NCBI RefSeq assembly: GCF_013337045.2
Contig: NZ_CP118259.1
Span: 1,550,001 to 1,614,000, forward strand
Length of the DNA: 64,000 bases
Direction of reading: 5' to 3'
Source: Agrobacterium vitis
GTDB taxonomy: Bacteria > Pseudomonadota > Alphaproteobacteria > Rhizobiales > Rhizobiaceae
Below, in pieces: positions 40,790-50,509 of the stretch (position 1 is its first letter; every line of letters begins with the position of its first letter). The position numbers and the translations under genes were made by a program. The notes beneath the pieces were generated by a model, which was not told the DNA's origin, made no database searches, and saw nothing but the letters and a program-made list of their open reading frames with translations.

Positions 40790-41260
40790 TCATTCCCCGA
40801 TCATGAAGGACGGCACGACATCGCGGTAAAGCTGGAATACAGCCTCCGCATCCGGCCATTTCAGCCGCTTGATCACGGCTGGATGCAGCCCGGTCAGGCG
40901 GGCCAGCATGGCGCGGGTGCCAGAGATTTCGCCGGAATAAAAATCATCGATATCCTGCTGTTCCGGCAGCCGCATGGTGACGGTGGCCAGCAACACGCCG
41001 TCCACCTTCGGCTTATGCACCAGCGTGTAAGACCGCGATCCGGCGCGCTCATCGTCGTAAATGACAACCGGATCACGCTCTTCGTCATCAAGATCAGGCG
41101 AATTGTAAACCTCGCCTACCGATGTGGTGAAGGCATCGAGATCGACCAGCGTGGCCTTTGGCGCGGGGGACGCTTCCGGCACGGCGGGTGCAGGCCCGGC
41201 CAGGGCCTGCCCCAAGGGATCATCAACCGGCTTGCGGCTGCGGCGCGGCTCAACCATCAT
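40790..41260 (-). CDS. Tail assembly chaperone (gpE/Mu gp41 family)
   Basis: 156 residues with the family segment GVLLATVTMRLPEQQDIDDFY ... GLHPAVIKRLKWPDAEAV. These chaperones coat the tape measure during tail assembly. Relatives often make a second, frameshifted product; no E'-like frame of adequate length was seen here. The ATG at 41260 overlaps the tube stop. Confidence 0.85.
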   Translation of the reverse strand: MMVEPRRSRKPVDDPLGQALAGPAPAVPEASPAPKATLVDLDAFTTSVGEVYNSPDLDDEERDPVVIYDDERAGSRSYTLVHKPKVDGVLLATVTMRLPEQQDIDDFYSGEISGTRAMLARLTGLHPAVIKRLKWPDAEAVFQLYRDVVPSFMIGE

Positions 41261-41790
41261 TCAATCCCCAGCGCCACGCGGATCGACTGCGTTTCGTCAT
41301 TGCCGAACTGGCGGACCGTCGAGGTGAAATAGTCCAGATAGAACCACTCCGTGCCGTCAACGGTCAGCTGGTAATGCGTCACTTCTGTGATGCCATGATC
41401 GTGGCCGAAGGCGCTGGCCCGGTCGAAACTATCCGGCGTCACCTTGCCGACAATGCCCTGGATAACGGCCTTGGCCTGCAAGATGGCACCCGTCTGCTTG
41501 TTGCGCAGCACACCATAAGCGGTGAATTTCTGGCTCTCATTGCTGCCGATCCCGAGATACTTATAGGATGTCTCGGTGAAGCCGGCGAGTTTGAAGCTGG
41601 GCTCCAGCGCGTTGAAGGCGCCAACGGTCCAGTTGACACTCATCACAGCACCGCCGCCCAGATGCGAGACGGCGGCGCGTTCCAGTGTTGGCAGGCCAAG
41701 GCTTTGCAGCTTGACGTGGTTGGTGTCCTCAGGGTCAGCATCGCCGACGAAGATGTTGACCTGTTCGAGGATAAGCAGTTTTTCAGCCAT
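41257..41790 (-). CDS. FII: Major tail tube protein FII
   Basis: A 177-residue tail tube protein of the P2 FII family (LLILEQVNIFVGDAD ... VTHYQLTVDGTEWFYLDYFTS). It stacks as hexamers inside the contractile sheath. It follows the sheath gene by 27 bases. Confidence 0.92.
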   Translation of the reverse strand: MAEKLLILEQVNIFVGDADPEDTNHVKLQSLGLPTLERAAVSHLGGGAVMSVNWTVGAFNALEPSFKLAGFTETSYKYLGIGSNESQKFTAYGVLRNKQTGAILQAKAVIQGIVGKVTPDSFDRASAFGHDHGITEVTHYQLTVDGTEWFYLDYFTSTVRQFGNDETQSIRVALGIE

Positions 41791-41817
41791 GTGCGTGTTT
41801 CCTTATCTCGCCAGCGG

Positions 41818-43080
41818 TCAGGCGTTCTGTGCCGCCAAGATTTCATCGATGGTGGCATCCAGCGCCGCCGCGTAAGGCCGGGAGGCCACAGTCAGACGCT
41901 TGAAGACCGGGGCTTCTTCGAACTGCATATCCACGTAGATATGCCCGGCGCGCAGGTCGCTGGCATTGTTCTTGTCCGCGTCGAACCGCGCCCGGAACCC
42001 GAGGATATCGCCGTTTGACTGCCGGTTCTGCAGGATGGTGGAAATGGTGTTGACGACAGACTGGATGGTCTGTGTGGTCAGATTGTACTTGCCGAGGTAG
42101 GACCGCACGGTGCGCAGCACGGTCAGCTCGACAAAATCGCGGCCACGGACCTTGTGATACTGGTCCCAGACGCTTTCCTCGGACAGATTGTCCGTGCCGA
42201 TGAAGACGAAACCGCCATCGGAAATCGAGAAATCGTCGCCGCTTTCGCCCCGGACGATAATGCCGCCATGCACGGCCAGGATCTGCTGGCCCTCTGTCGA
42301 TCCATCCGTGAGCGAAAACCGCAAATTCTTTTCCACGCCGGTAATGCCATAGACCGTCTGGTTGGCAATCGACTTGAAGGGCGATCCATCATTCTCGTAA
42401 TCGCGGCGTACGAACAGACCAGCCACGCGCGGGCTCATCGGTCGCAACACATCCGTGCCGGTGCTGTCAGTGGCATAGACGCCCCCGGAAACGGGAATGA
42501 TCCGCATACCGGCATGGTTTTCGACCCAATCGGTAAAGTCGGTGAGTCCTGCCGGGCCATCGGCAATCACCTGCGCGAGGATCTGGTTGGCCACAGTCGG
42601 CAACGACGCCAGCACCGGGTTGGCGGCGCCATCGGCATGGACCTTGGTAAAGCCCGGGCAAATCAGCAGGCGGGGATAAACCCCGACATCCGGACCGGCA
42701 TCGAGAAAGGCGAAGATGCCCGTGCCTGCCACCGATGTGCCGGTGATGTTGGCCATGGTCGCCGCATCGTCGACACCCTCGGCAACACGGACAACCACCA
42801 GGGTGGCCGCCGTCTGATAGCTGCCAAGCTGATCGTTGATGCCTTCGACCGCGTCGATGAAGCCGCCATCCTGATCGCAGAGCGCCAGAATGCTGGTGTC
42901 ATTGCTGTTCAGCTTAACGCAGGTGTTCAGCGGGAACGCCGTGTTGAACGCCGTCTGATCGGCGCTGGCAGCCTTATCGATCGGCATGCAAATGCCAACG
43001 ACGCTCATCTGCGCTTTCGAGGCCGTCGTCGCCTCGTTGGCGCTTCGGTTGATGGTAATGCCAAATGTCGGGTCGGTCAT
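41818..43080 (-). CDS. FI: Tail sheath protein FI
   Basis: A 420-residue sheath protein. The end region (VWDQYHKVRGRDFVELTVLRTVRSYLGKYN) and C-terminal RPYAAALDATIDEIL match the P2 FI family. Contraction drives the tube through the host envelope. The ATG at 43080 has TAGGAGC upstream; 14 further in-frame codons exist but overlap the terminator region. Confidence 0.92.
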   Translation of the reverse strand: MTDPTFGITINRSANEATTASKAQMSVVGICMPIDKAASADQTAFNTAFPLNTCVKLNSNDTSILALCDQDGGFIDAVEGINDQLGSYQTAATLVVVRVAEGVDDAATMANITGTSVAGTGIFAFLDAGPDVGVYPRLLICPGFTKVHADGAANPVLASLPTVANQILAQVIADGPAGLTDFTDWVENHAGMRIIPVSGGVYATDSTGTDVLRPMSPRVAGLFVRRDYENDGSPFKSIANQTVYGITGVEKNLRFSLTDGSTEGQQILAVHGGIIVRGESGDDFSISDGGFVFIGTDNLSEESVWDQYHKVRGRDFVELTVLRTVRSYLGKYNLTTQTIQSVVNTISTILQNRQSNGDILGFRARFDADKNNASDLRAGHIYVDMQFEEAPVFKRLTVASRPYAAALDATIDEILAAQNA

Positions 43081-43132
43081 GACCGAAGCTCCTATTGCTG
43101 ATAAGCCCCGGCCAGCGGGCAAATACGGCCAT

Positions 43133-43156
43133 AAAAAAAGCCGCCAGAAAGGCGGC
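43133..43156 (-). terminator. Intrinsic terminator between fibre and sheath genes
   Basis: GCCGCC and GGCGGC arms with a five-base loop, followed on the minus strand by TTTTTTT. It separates the baseplate/fibre transcript from the sheath gene, which must have its own promoter or depend on read-through. Confidence 0.85.
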
Positions 43157-43188
43157 CATATCGGGTGGCGTCAGTGGTCAGGTGGTGG

Positions 43189-44352
43189 TCATCCGACCCT
43201 TTTGGCGTGATACCATTGAGCATGGCCATCACCCAGACCGCCACGAACTCTCCATGTCCCATTCAAAGGCGTTCCCGCGTCAGATCGGTTGGCGCGCGTG
43301 AAGCCACCACCATTGGTCTTGTTGTGGCAAGGGACGATCAGCGCGTTACGATTGAACACGAGCCCGCCGGAATAAACGATGATACTTTCACCAATCGGGA
43401 AATCCGTCAGGTCCGTCTCTGATCCTGTATAGACTTCTGCGGCGACAAACCCGAGCGGGTGATCGTGGCCGGTATTATCGACTGTTCCGGTCGTACTGTT
43501 GGTGATCGGCTTGGCGCTGCCGAGCGAAATGGCACGATCTGCGGAAAGATCGCCGCCGCCATTCAATCCGCTGCCCGCTGACACCTTGCGTCCGACCGGA
43601 ACCACCGAAGCCGCCAAGCTCGACAGCGAGGACGAAACAGAGGCCAGGGCTGTTGAGATCGCCGTTGTGACAAAAGCTGTGGTCGAAATGCGCGTATTGT
43701 TGCTGCCAGCTGTCTGTGTCGGCGCTGTCGGGTTGCCGGTGAAGGCGGGGCTGTTCAGCGAGGCCTTGTTGCCCAAATCCGACGCGACCGTGGCGGCAAA
43801 ATTCTTGTCCCCGCCAAGCGCTGCAAACAGCTTGGCCAATGTATTGCCATCCGCCGCCACACCGCCGAGGATCATCGCCTTGATCGACTGGACCCATCCG
43901 GTTGTCGGGATCTTCTGCGAATTATCATCGGCGGCGGGCGTGACTGTCGTCGGTGTCCCGGTCAGATTGGCGCTGTCCAGCGGTGCGCGGGTATTGATCA
44001 GCGCCGTCAGTCCAGTGACGACATCAGCGTCTTCAAGCGCCGCCTGCAATTCGGTGATGGTCGAGATCGCGCCTTCCGCGTCGGACAGAAATTGCGAAAG
44101 CGCCGCCTTCACATGCGCGGTCGTTGCCAGCGTGGCATTGTTTGCGGTTGGTGGCTGGGTGGGTGCTGTCGGGCTGCCGCTGAAGCCCGGGCTGTCAATG
44201 GCGGCCTTCAGCGCCAAGGTGGTCAAGATGCTGGCCACATCTACATCGATGGCCGTCAGCGCGCTAATCAGCCTGGCAACATCATGCGCCATGGTATTTT
44301 CGATGTTTGGCAGCGGGTATTCCCGGTTGCTTGTCTCAAGATCGACGGTCAT
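43189..44352 (-). CDS. Tail fibre protein with tail repeats
   Basis: A 387-residue fibre. Repeats of the type DSPGFSGSPTAPTQPPTANNA occur about three times (near residues 55, 130 and 210), followed by a C-terminal receptor-type region (GGGFTRANRSDAGTPLNGTWRVRGG). GAGGGTAG precedes the ATG. It probably works with the distal fibre gene 30931-32694. Confidence 0.82.
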   Translation of the reverse strand: MTVDLETSNREYPLPNIENTMAHDVARLISALTAIDVDVASILTTLALKAAIDSPGFSGSPTAPTQPPTANNATLATTAHVKAALSQFLSDAEGAISTITELQAALEDADVVTGLTALINTRAPLDSANLTGTPTTVTPAADDNSQKIPTTGWVQSIKAMILGGVAADGNTLAKLFAALGGDKNFAATVASDLGNKASLNSPAFTGNPTAPTQTAGSNNTRISTTAFVTTAISTALASVSSSLSSLAASVVPVGRKVSAGSGLNGGGDLSADRAISLGSAKPITNSTTGTVDNTGHDHPLGFVAAEVYTGSETDLTDFPIGESIIVYSGGLVFNRNALIVPCHNKTNGGGFTRANRSDAGTPLNGTWRVRGGLGDGHAQWYHAKRVG

Positions 44353-44361
44353 GTTCTACCC

Positions 44362-47300
44362 TCAAAACGTCCAGGCGCGCAGGTCGGCAATGGCAGGGCG
44401 GGCCGCCGGCGTTCCGGTCAGCACCATTTTCAATCGCCCACCATCCGGTGCGGCATGGCTGGCAATCTTGTAGGTGTATTCCACCCAGCCATCGTCCAGG
44501 GCCTCGGCCTTCGACAAGGACGCCGCAGCAAATGTGCCGTCATTCGCATCGGCCGACACAGCCACCGTTGACCCGTTTGGCAGCAGACCAGAAAACACCA
44601 CATTCAGCTCGACGCCCGATCCCATGGTGAAGCTGCGGCCGACATAGTCGCCCATTGCCCGCATGGTTCCGAAAATCACCGTGACATCCTTGTTCAGCAG
44701 CGGCGAAACCTTCGACGTGCCGGACAAAACAGCTGTGATGGTTACGGTTCCCGTGGCAAAATAGTCCAGCTCCAAGGTCTGATCGACAGAGACCGTGTAG
44801 GTCGTATAGGTCGTGACGCCGCTGGTCACCTTCGGCACCTTCACCTGAAACACCACGGAACAACTGCTTTCCGGCAGAATGACATCGGAGCGGATCAGAA
44901 TGTCGGACACGTCAGCCACGACGAAATCACCGATGGCAATGTTTTTCGTGATCGGCGAAAACACGGCGGCCCGCATCTTGAAACTGATGTCGCTGGACGG
45001 ATGCAGCAGCCAGCTTTCATTGTTCGACCCGGAAAACCGGTCGCCAATCGTATAGGGCTGCGATGTCACCCACGCCTGCGCGCTCGAATCGAAATCGCCG
45101 AGCGTGGCGATCCCGATGGAATGGCTGGCATCGTCCGTGCGCAGCTTGAAGGCCAGATAGGTATCGGCCGGATTGTAAACCGGGCAATCCAGCGCCGCCT
45201 TCGTCCAGCCCCCGGTGGCAACCGAATTCATATCGATCCGCTTGTTGGCAAACACCGAATTGGTCGGAAAGCCGTTTTCCATTTCCACGAAATCGATATC
45301 AACAGGCTTAGAGCGCGTGCCGATGGCGCAGAATTTCACATCCAGCGATGTGATATAGCGCCCTTCGGTCAAAGCGTAGCTCTGCGCCTGCGGGTCGGAA
45401 CTGTTATGGCCGCCACTTTCATGTTCACGGGTCACGGTCACTGTTGAAAACCGCTCGATGACGGTGGTGGTTTGCGTCGTGGTCGTTTCCAACCGGCCTT
45501 CACCCCGGAAGGTCGCAGATGCCGAAAGCCCTGCCCCACCAACCGCCTCGATCTTCTTGGTGCCAGCCGAGACATTGGCGGGGATCTGGAACGTGCCGGT
45601 GGCCTTGCCATTCACATCGGCGACGATCCCGCCCGGGTTCACGTCCAGCCCGTCGAAGGTGAGGCCCGACAGGTTCTCGCCGCCGCCCATGCCGGTGATT
45701 TCGAAACCAATGTCGATCTGGCGCAAATAGGCAATCACCGTGCTGGTCGTGGTGGATGATACGGTAGACGACCGGACGCGGCTTTCGTTGCCGGAGCCGA
45801 ACACCTGCGTGATCGCCGAAAGCGAAACCGTCTGGGTTTCGGTCCAATAGTCCGTCGACGGGTCAATGGTGATTTCGAACGGGACCGGGTTGAAATTCTG
45901 ATAGGGATTGATCTTTTCGCAAGCCGTATAAAGCTCCTGCGAAACAATCACTTCCTCGCTGTAATCTAGCAGCCCCCAATCGGCCAGCCGAACGGATCGC
46001 ACATCGGCGTCGATTGCCACTTGCATCGATCCGTCAAACACTGCCGCCGTCTGGGCGACCCCGAAATCCCGGTAGCTGTCATCCCACAGAGGATCGGTAA
46101 ACACCCCCAGCGTCGGCCCGGCAGAACGGGCGTTGGCGTCGGATTTCAGCCGCTCGATCAGCACAAGGTCGATCACCTCGGAAAGCCTGTCCTGAAGATA
46201 GTTCAGCCTCTTGTATCCGATAGCACGGGTCGCATCGTTGTTGATAACAGGCGTGCCATACCAATCATTCTGCACCGTGCAGAGCGACAAGGCATCCTCC
46301 GGTTCGGCGGGCGCATGCGGATTGGCGACCGACGAAATGCCCTTGAGATAGGATAGCGAACCATCGGACGAGATCAGGATGCGGTCATAGCGCGGCAGTT
46401 TGTAGGAATATTCCAGGAACATGTCGGTCCCGTCGACACCGCCAGAGACCACAATGGTGGTCGAGGTGAAGCTGTCAGGCACGACATTGTCATAATAGCG
46501 ATAGGTCACCTGATAGCTCGACCCGGTGGCAGGCTCGGCGCCAGCGGGAGACCAGTTCACGCTGTCACCGGATCGGATGTAATCGGTGTCGACAGTATAG
46601 GTGGTCGAGAGCTGCACCACGCTGATGATGCTGACCACGCCGGTATCGGGCAGTGCATCGGAAGAACCACCAACACCCTTGGAGAGCGTCACAGTCTTCT
46701 GCCGGGTGATCACGATATCCTCGATAGCCGCAATCGGCGGACGGCGAGCGGTAATGGTGACCGTGCCCGTGCCGCCACTGGCAAAGGTATGCCCTTCCAG
46801 GCTGACCGATGCCACATCGGGCTCTTCCGCCACGGTCAGGCGGTTGTCGCTGCCACGGGTGACTTTCGTCCCCTGCACGTTGCAGACACCAGCGCCCACG
46901 GAAAACACCTGTGCCGATCCTGTCTTGCCCAGCGCCGCAACAGTGCAGCCTCGCACCACATAATTGCCATGGGCATCATAATCATAGGTGCCGATCTGCT
47001 TTTGCACGCCGGTCAGCGTCGGCGGGGCATCCTGCGAAATCACAGCACCGTCGCGCAACATGGAATAGCTGTAGAAATCGCCCTCGCCGCCATCCGTCGC
47101 CGTCGCCCAGGTGATCGCCATATTGGTGCGCACCGCACCTTCTTCGCCGTAGCCTTCCGTGCCGGAAACGAGACCATAGAAAATACTGTCATCCGCCGCC
47201 GTCAGGGGCGAAGTCACAACCCGCACACCCAAGGAAACATCGCCGGTCATCGCAACACCCGTCAACGTCCGGGCGTCAACGCTGCGCGGCGCACCCTTCA

Positions 47301-47571
47301 GATAGATCGAGCCCTGCGTGATCAACACCGTTCCAGCATCCACGTCGACGACAATGTCAGCACCGGACAGCCGGTCGCCATCGGAGGCGACCAGATCACC
47401 AATCGCGCTGCGCTTCTTTTCCTCGATGGAAAACGCCTCATTGATATCGGCAGCCTGCGCAAAATCACCTTCACCGAAATAGACGCGGTCAATGTCCGGT
47501 CGGTCCGTCGACCGGTCATGCACATTGGCAAGATCCGGGTACGTCCCGGTATCGAAAACATTGGTTGTCAT
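44362..47571 (-). CDS. Large DUF4815 baseplate/tail protein
   Basis: A 1069-residue protein, the largest in the window. The N-terminal ~450 residues (YPDLANVHDRSTDRPDIDRVYFGEGDF ...) match the DUF4815 type found between gpI and fibres in phage baseplates. The C-terminal half is beta-rich and low in Cys, suited to a structural adsorption apparatus. It lies between gpI and the fibre gene in the same transcript. Confidence 0.8.
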   Translation of the reverse strand: MTTNVFDTGTYPDLANVHDRSTDRPDIDRVYFGEGDFAQAADINEAFSIEEKKRSAIGDLVASDGDRLSGADIVVDVDAGTVLITQGSIYLKGAPRSVDARTLTGVAMTGDVSLGVRVVTSPLTAADDSIFYGLVSGTEGYGEEGAVRTNMAITWATATDGGEGDFYSYSMLRDGAVISQDAPPTLTGVQKQIGTYDYDAHGNYVVRGCTVAALGKTGSAQVFSVGAGVCNVQGTKVTRGSDNRLTVAEEPDVASVSLEGHTFASGGTGTVTITARRPPIAAIEDIVITRQKTVTLSKGVGGSSDALPDTGVVSIISVVQLSTTYTVDTDYIRSGDSVNWSPAGAEPATGSSYQVTYRYYDNVVPDSFTSTTIVVSGGVDGTDMFLEYSYKLPRYDRILISSDGSLSYLKGISSVANPHAPAEPEDALSLCTVQNDWYGTPVINNDATRAIGYKRLNYLQDRLSEVIDLVLIERLKSDANARSAGPTLGVFTDPLWDDSYRDFGVAQTAAVFDGSMQVAIDADVRSVRLADWGLLDYSEEVIVSQELYTACEKINPYQNFNPVPFEITIDPSTDYWTETQTVSLSAITQVFGSGNESRVRSSTVSSTTTSTVIAYLRQIDIGFEITGMGGGENLSGLTFDGLDVNPGGIVADVNGKATGTFQIPANVSAGTKKIEAVGGAGLSASATFRGEGRLETTTTQTTTVIERFSTVTVTREHESGGHNSSDPQAQSYALTEGRYITSLDVKFCAIGTRSKPVDIDFVEMENGFPTNSVFANKRIDMNSVATGGWTKAALDCPVYNPADTYLAFKLRTDDASHSIGIATLGDFDSSAQAWVTSQPYTIGDRFSGSNNESWLLHPSSDISFKMRAAVFSPITKNIAIGDFVVADVSDILIRSDVILPESSCSVVFQVKVPKVTSGVTTYTTYTVSVDQTLELDYFATGTVTITAVLSGTSKVSPLLNKDVTVIFGTMRAMGDYVGRSFTMGSGVELNVVFSGLLPNGSTVAVSADANDGTFAAASLSKAEALDDGWVEYTYKIASHAAPDGGRLKMVLTGTPAARPAIADLRAWTF

Positions 47572-47583
47572 GGATAAATCCTA

Positions 47584-48717
47584 TTAGCCGAGGCTCAGAG
47601 CAGGGTTTGCGTAATGCACCGGCACGATCTGGATCGGATTGATGGTCAGCGTCACGGTCATCAACTCGCGCACCGTCCTGAAAAATGTCAGCGCGAAATT
47701 GGTTTTCCCAACCTCGACGCCAGATCCGGCAATCACATCGGACGGCTCCAGCCAGGGCTTGTAAGGTTTGACGCCATCGGCCAGTTCAAGCCCGTAGATG
47801 ATGCTGATCTTCGCCACGGTCTTCCCGGCCCCATTTCCGAATCGGGTCCGGACTTTATAGGCGACGGTCACCAGGTCATCGTCTGCGTCCGTCTGGTTTT
47901 CCGCCGCCATGATCACCCGGGCATAGCCGATCACATCCCCACCAGCGGCATAAAATGCGATAAAGGCGGTCTGCTGTAACAGCAGCCATGCCTTCATGGT
48001 CGTCGACGATCCTGCAGCCGACCACGGAATTGTCGCCTGCGACCACGCAATGCCGGGCCATCCCCCATCGCCAAAAGCCGAAAGCAGATCGTTCCAGCCG
48101 AACAATTCCCATTCGTAGAACGTATCTTCGATGGCAACCGAATGGCTGCGGCCATGGCTCCATTTGACCGGGTTGCCATCGATCCGTGTGCCCGATGAAT
48201 CTCCCCACAATGCCCCACCCCAGCGATGACGGCTCCAGGCAAGGCCCCGAACATCATAACCGAAGTAGCCGCGGAAGAATTCCGCCCGGGCCGGGTCCGA
48301 CAGATCAGCGAGATACCAGGCATTATAGAGCCGCTGCACCTCGTCATCGCCGGGCAATTCACCCATGGCGATCTGATAAAGATGCCAGCGGCGGCGACCC
48401 TTCACCTGGTCTTCAAGCCGCGCGCCGTAATAGGCAATCCAGCGCAGCGCATCGAGAACGGCTTTCGGCGTCCCGCGAATTCTCTGCCAGGCCCGGCCGG
48501 TATCGATCAGGTCTTCTGCTGTCGCAAAGAAATCGGCAATCGGCCCAAGCCCGTATTCCTGCACCAGATAGGGCGCCACAGTCGCATTCAGCGGGCGCTG
48601 GTAGCGAAACCCGCGCACCGCATCGATATCATCAAGCGTGGCGTCGTAAGGATCGGTGGCAACGGCCAGCGCCTCTTCCAGCACCGTCGAATTGCTGGGA
48701 ACAATCACCGCCGTCAT
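47584..48717 (-). CDS. I: Baseplate protein gpI (extended)
   Basis: A 377-residue protein. The N-terminal ~190 residues (IDAVRGFRYQRPLNATVAPYLVQEYGLGPIADF) match the P2 gpI family; the remainder is an extension relative to the ~180-residue P2 protein. It belongs to the baseplate wedge. The start overlaps the gpJ stop. Confidence 0.82.
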   Translation of the reverse strand: MTAVIVPSNSTVLEEALAVATDPYDATLDDIDAVRGFRYQRPLNATVAPYLVQEYGLGPIADFFATAEDLIDTGRAWQRIRGTPKAVLDALRWIAYYGARLEDQVKGRRRWHLYQIAMGELPGDDEVQRLYNAWYLADLSDPARAEFFRGYFGYDVRGLAWSRHRWGGALWGDSSGTRIDGNPVKWSHGRSHSVAIEDTFYEWELFGWNDLLSAFGDGGWPGIAWSQATIPWSAAGSSTTMKAWLLLQQTAFIAFYAAGGDVIGYARVIMAAENQTDADDDLVTVAYKVRTRFGNGAGKTVAKISIIYGLELADGVKPYKPWLEPSDVIAGSGVEVGKTNFALTFFRTVRELMTVTLTINPIQIVPVHYANPALSLG

Positions 48718-49571
48718 TTCGAGCGGCCCTTATAGGCAAGGGTGATCGTGCCAAATGTCGCCGCCGAATTGCTGTCCACTACCACATCGGCGGCGGGCGC
48801 GGTGATCGACACCTTGGACACACCTGATACCATCAGTTTGGCAATCAGCCAGGCCCGGTTTATGTCGAAGCCGAAGCCTCCCTCGCTATCGAGCGCAGCC
48901 CGCAACACGGCTTCCAGACCATCGAACACGGCAACCGGCGTATCCGGCAACAGCCAGACATCCACCACGACATCAACAGTGGTCTTGGTGCCGGACACCA
49001 CAGACACGATATCATTCACGCACCGCACCGCGTTGGAGGTGACTTTCGCCGAGACCTGCGCTAGCAGCGCCGAAGATGGCACGCCACCCTCCGCAGTCGA
49101 CAGAATGGCAACCTCAATTTCCGGGCCGCTGCCCGTCCGGTAAACCGCAACAGCATCCACTTCGGACGAAACGGACCGCGCCTGATAGGCGTACCATTCT
49201 TCCGACCCTGCCGTGGAAGAACCCTGATCGGCCAGCACGATCCGAGACCGCAACTGCGCATCTGTCTCGCCCGTCAAGCGGGTCACTCCATGGTCGGCGG
49301 CAAGCGCATCAAGATCGGCCCCGGCGGAAAACGCCAGCAGATTGGATTTCAGCACATCGTTGAAAGACGCATAGAGCGCCGCCCGCTGATAGGCCTGAAA
49401 CTCGATCTGCACGGCAATCGGCTCACCTTCCAGCGAGACAATGCCGGTCACATCCACACCGTAATTGTCTTGCGCCCATGCAACAAAGGCGGTCGCCATG
49501 GTGGTAATCATCGCCTCCGCATCGATGCTTTGCAGCATCTGCGGGGTCGGCAGTGTCGTCAGATCGACCAT
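48714..49571 (-). CDS. J: Baseplate protein gpJ
   Basis: A 285-residue baseplate J family protein with FQAYQRAALYASFNDV ... LAFSAGADLDALAADHGVTRL ... DAQLRSRI, characteristic of the family. It is a baseplate wedge component. The ATG lies four bases after the gpW stop. Confidence 0.92.
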   Translation of the reverse strand: MVDLTTLPTPQMLQSIDAEAMITTMATAFVAWAQDNYGVDVTGIVSLEGEPIAVQIEFQAYQRAALYASFNDVLKSNLLAFSAGADLDALAADHGVTRLTGETDAQLRSRIVLADQGSSTAGSEEWYAYQARSVSSEVDAVAVYRTGSGPEIEVAILSTAEGGVPSSALLAQVSAKVTSNAVRCVNDIVSVVSGTKTTVDVVVDVWLLPDTPVAVFDGLEAVLRAALDSEGGFGFDINRAWLIAKLMVSGVSKVSITAPAADVVVDSNSAATFGTITLAYKGRSK

Positions 49572-49574
49572 GAT

Positions 49575-49970
49575 TTACCCTGCGATGATGGTTGAGGTTC
49601 CGTCAGAACCGAATGAAAGCGAAACTTCACCGGCTTCGGTCAGGTCGCCAAGATGCGCCCGTGGCCGATAGGTGCCGCGAATGGTCCAGGTCGAGTTTCC
49701 CTTGCGATCCAGCGCGTCCATGGTGACTTTGGTCGGTTTGAAGCGCGGCTCGAACAGCTCGATCGCCAGCACCAAGGCCCAGCGGAATTTCAGGATCGTC
49801 TGCACGTTGGCCGTCTGGCCAAGAATGGTTGGCACGGGCGATCCGACATATTCGCGCAACACCCGCTCGAAATATCGGGTGGTCAGCAGCTTGCCGATGG
49901 CAACCACCACGCTATCCCAGCCGGAAACCCACTTTCCAGTCTCCGGGTCCATGCCGTATTGCGTGCTCAT
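49575..49970 (-). CDS. W: Baseplate wedge protein gpW (gp25-like)
   Basis: A 131-residue gp25-type protein (SVVVAIGKLLTTRYFERVLREYVGS). It nucleates sheath assembly at the baseplate. The ATG at 49970 is supported by an ATGA overlap with gpV; a longer frame to 50009 is unlikely. Confidence 0.88.
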   Translation of the reverse strand: MSTQYGMDPETGKWVSGWDSVVVAIGKLLTTRYFERVLREYVGSPVPTILGQTANVQTILKFRWALVLAIELFEPRFKPTKVTMDALDRKGNSTWTIRGTYRPRAHLGDLTEAGEVSLSFGSDGTSTIIAG

Positions 49971-50509
49971 TCGGCAAAAACCTTTTCCGATGCCTCGACA
50001 ATAGGCCACAGACCGGCAGACGAACCGCTGGATACGCGCACCCGGTCACCCAGCCGCGCCACCCGCTTGCCATCTGTCCCGGCCAGATTGACCCGCTCTC
50101 CATGCAATTCGGTCACCCCACCATTGTCGGAAAACCCGATCAGGCCGGAACCGAACGACGACAGGATGCGGGCATCAAGCGCCGAAGACGGCGCGCCATT
50201 GGCATCCGAAAACGTCAATGGTACCGCCACGCCCTGCCGCATATCGCCAAATGGCGACAGCAATATCATTTGCTGACCCTTGGATGGTGGCCGCCAGCTC
50301 TTTTCAGCGCCAGCCACTTCCGACCATGGCCGCCATGGCGTCAGGAATTCATTGCCAGCATCGCCCGCCAGTTTCATCCGCAGACGGCGAGTATCGCCAT
50401 CAACAGCGTGAACCGTGCCGACCCGCTGCATGCCCTGCACTGCCCGGCGCAGGCCCGCAACCTCGGCCTTCAGCTCAAGGATGATGTTGACAAGCACCTG
50501 GTCGCTCAT
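49967..50509 (-). CDS. V: Baseplate spike protein gpV
   Basis: A 180-residue spike protein with an OB-like N-terminal part (RVGTVHAVDGDTRRLRMKL) and a beta-rich tip. It forms the membrane-piercing tip below gpD. The start overlaps the upstream stop (ATGA). Confidence 0.88.
   Translation of the reverse strand: MSDQVLVNIILELKAEVAGLRRAVQGMQRVGTVHAVDGDTRRLRMKLAGDAGNEFLTPWRPWSEVAGAEKSWRPPSKGQQMILLSPFGDMRQGVAVPLTFSDANGAPSSALDARILSSFGSGLIGFSDNGGVTELHGERVNLAGTDGKRVARLGDRVRVSSGSSAGLWPIVEASEKVFAE

Noticed and set aside
40785..41260. Programmed frameshift product (E') in the tail chaperone
   Set aside because: No overlapping frame of useful length or clear slippery sequence was seen before the tape measure start.
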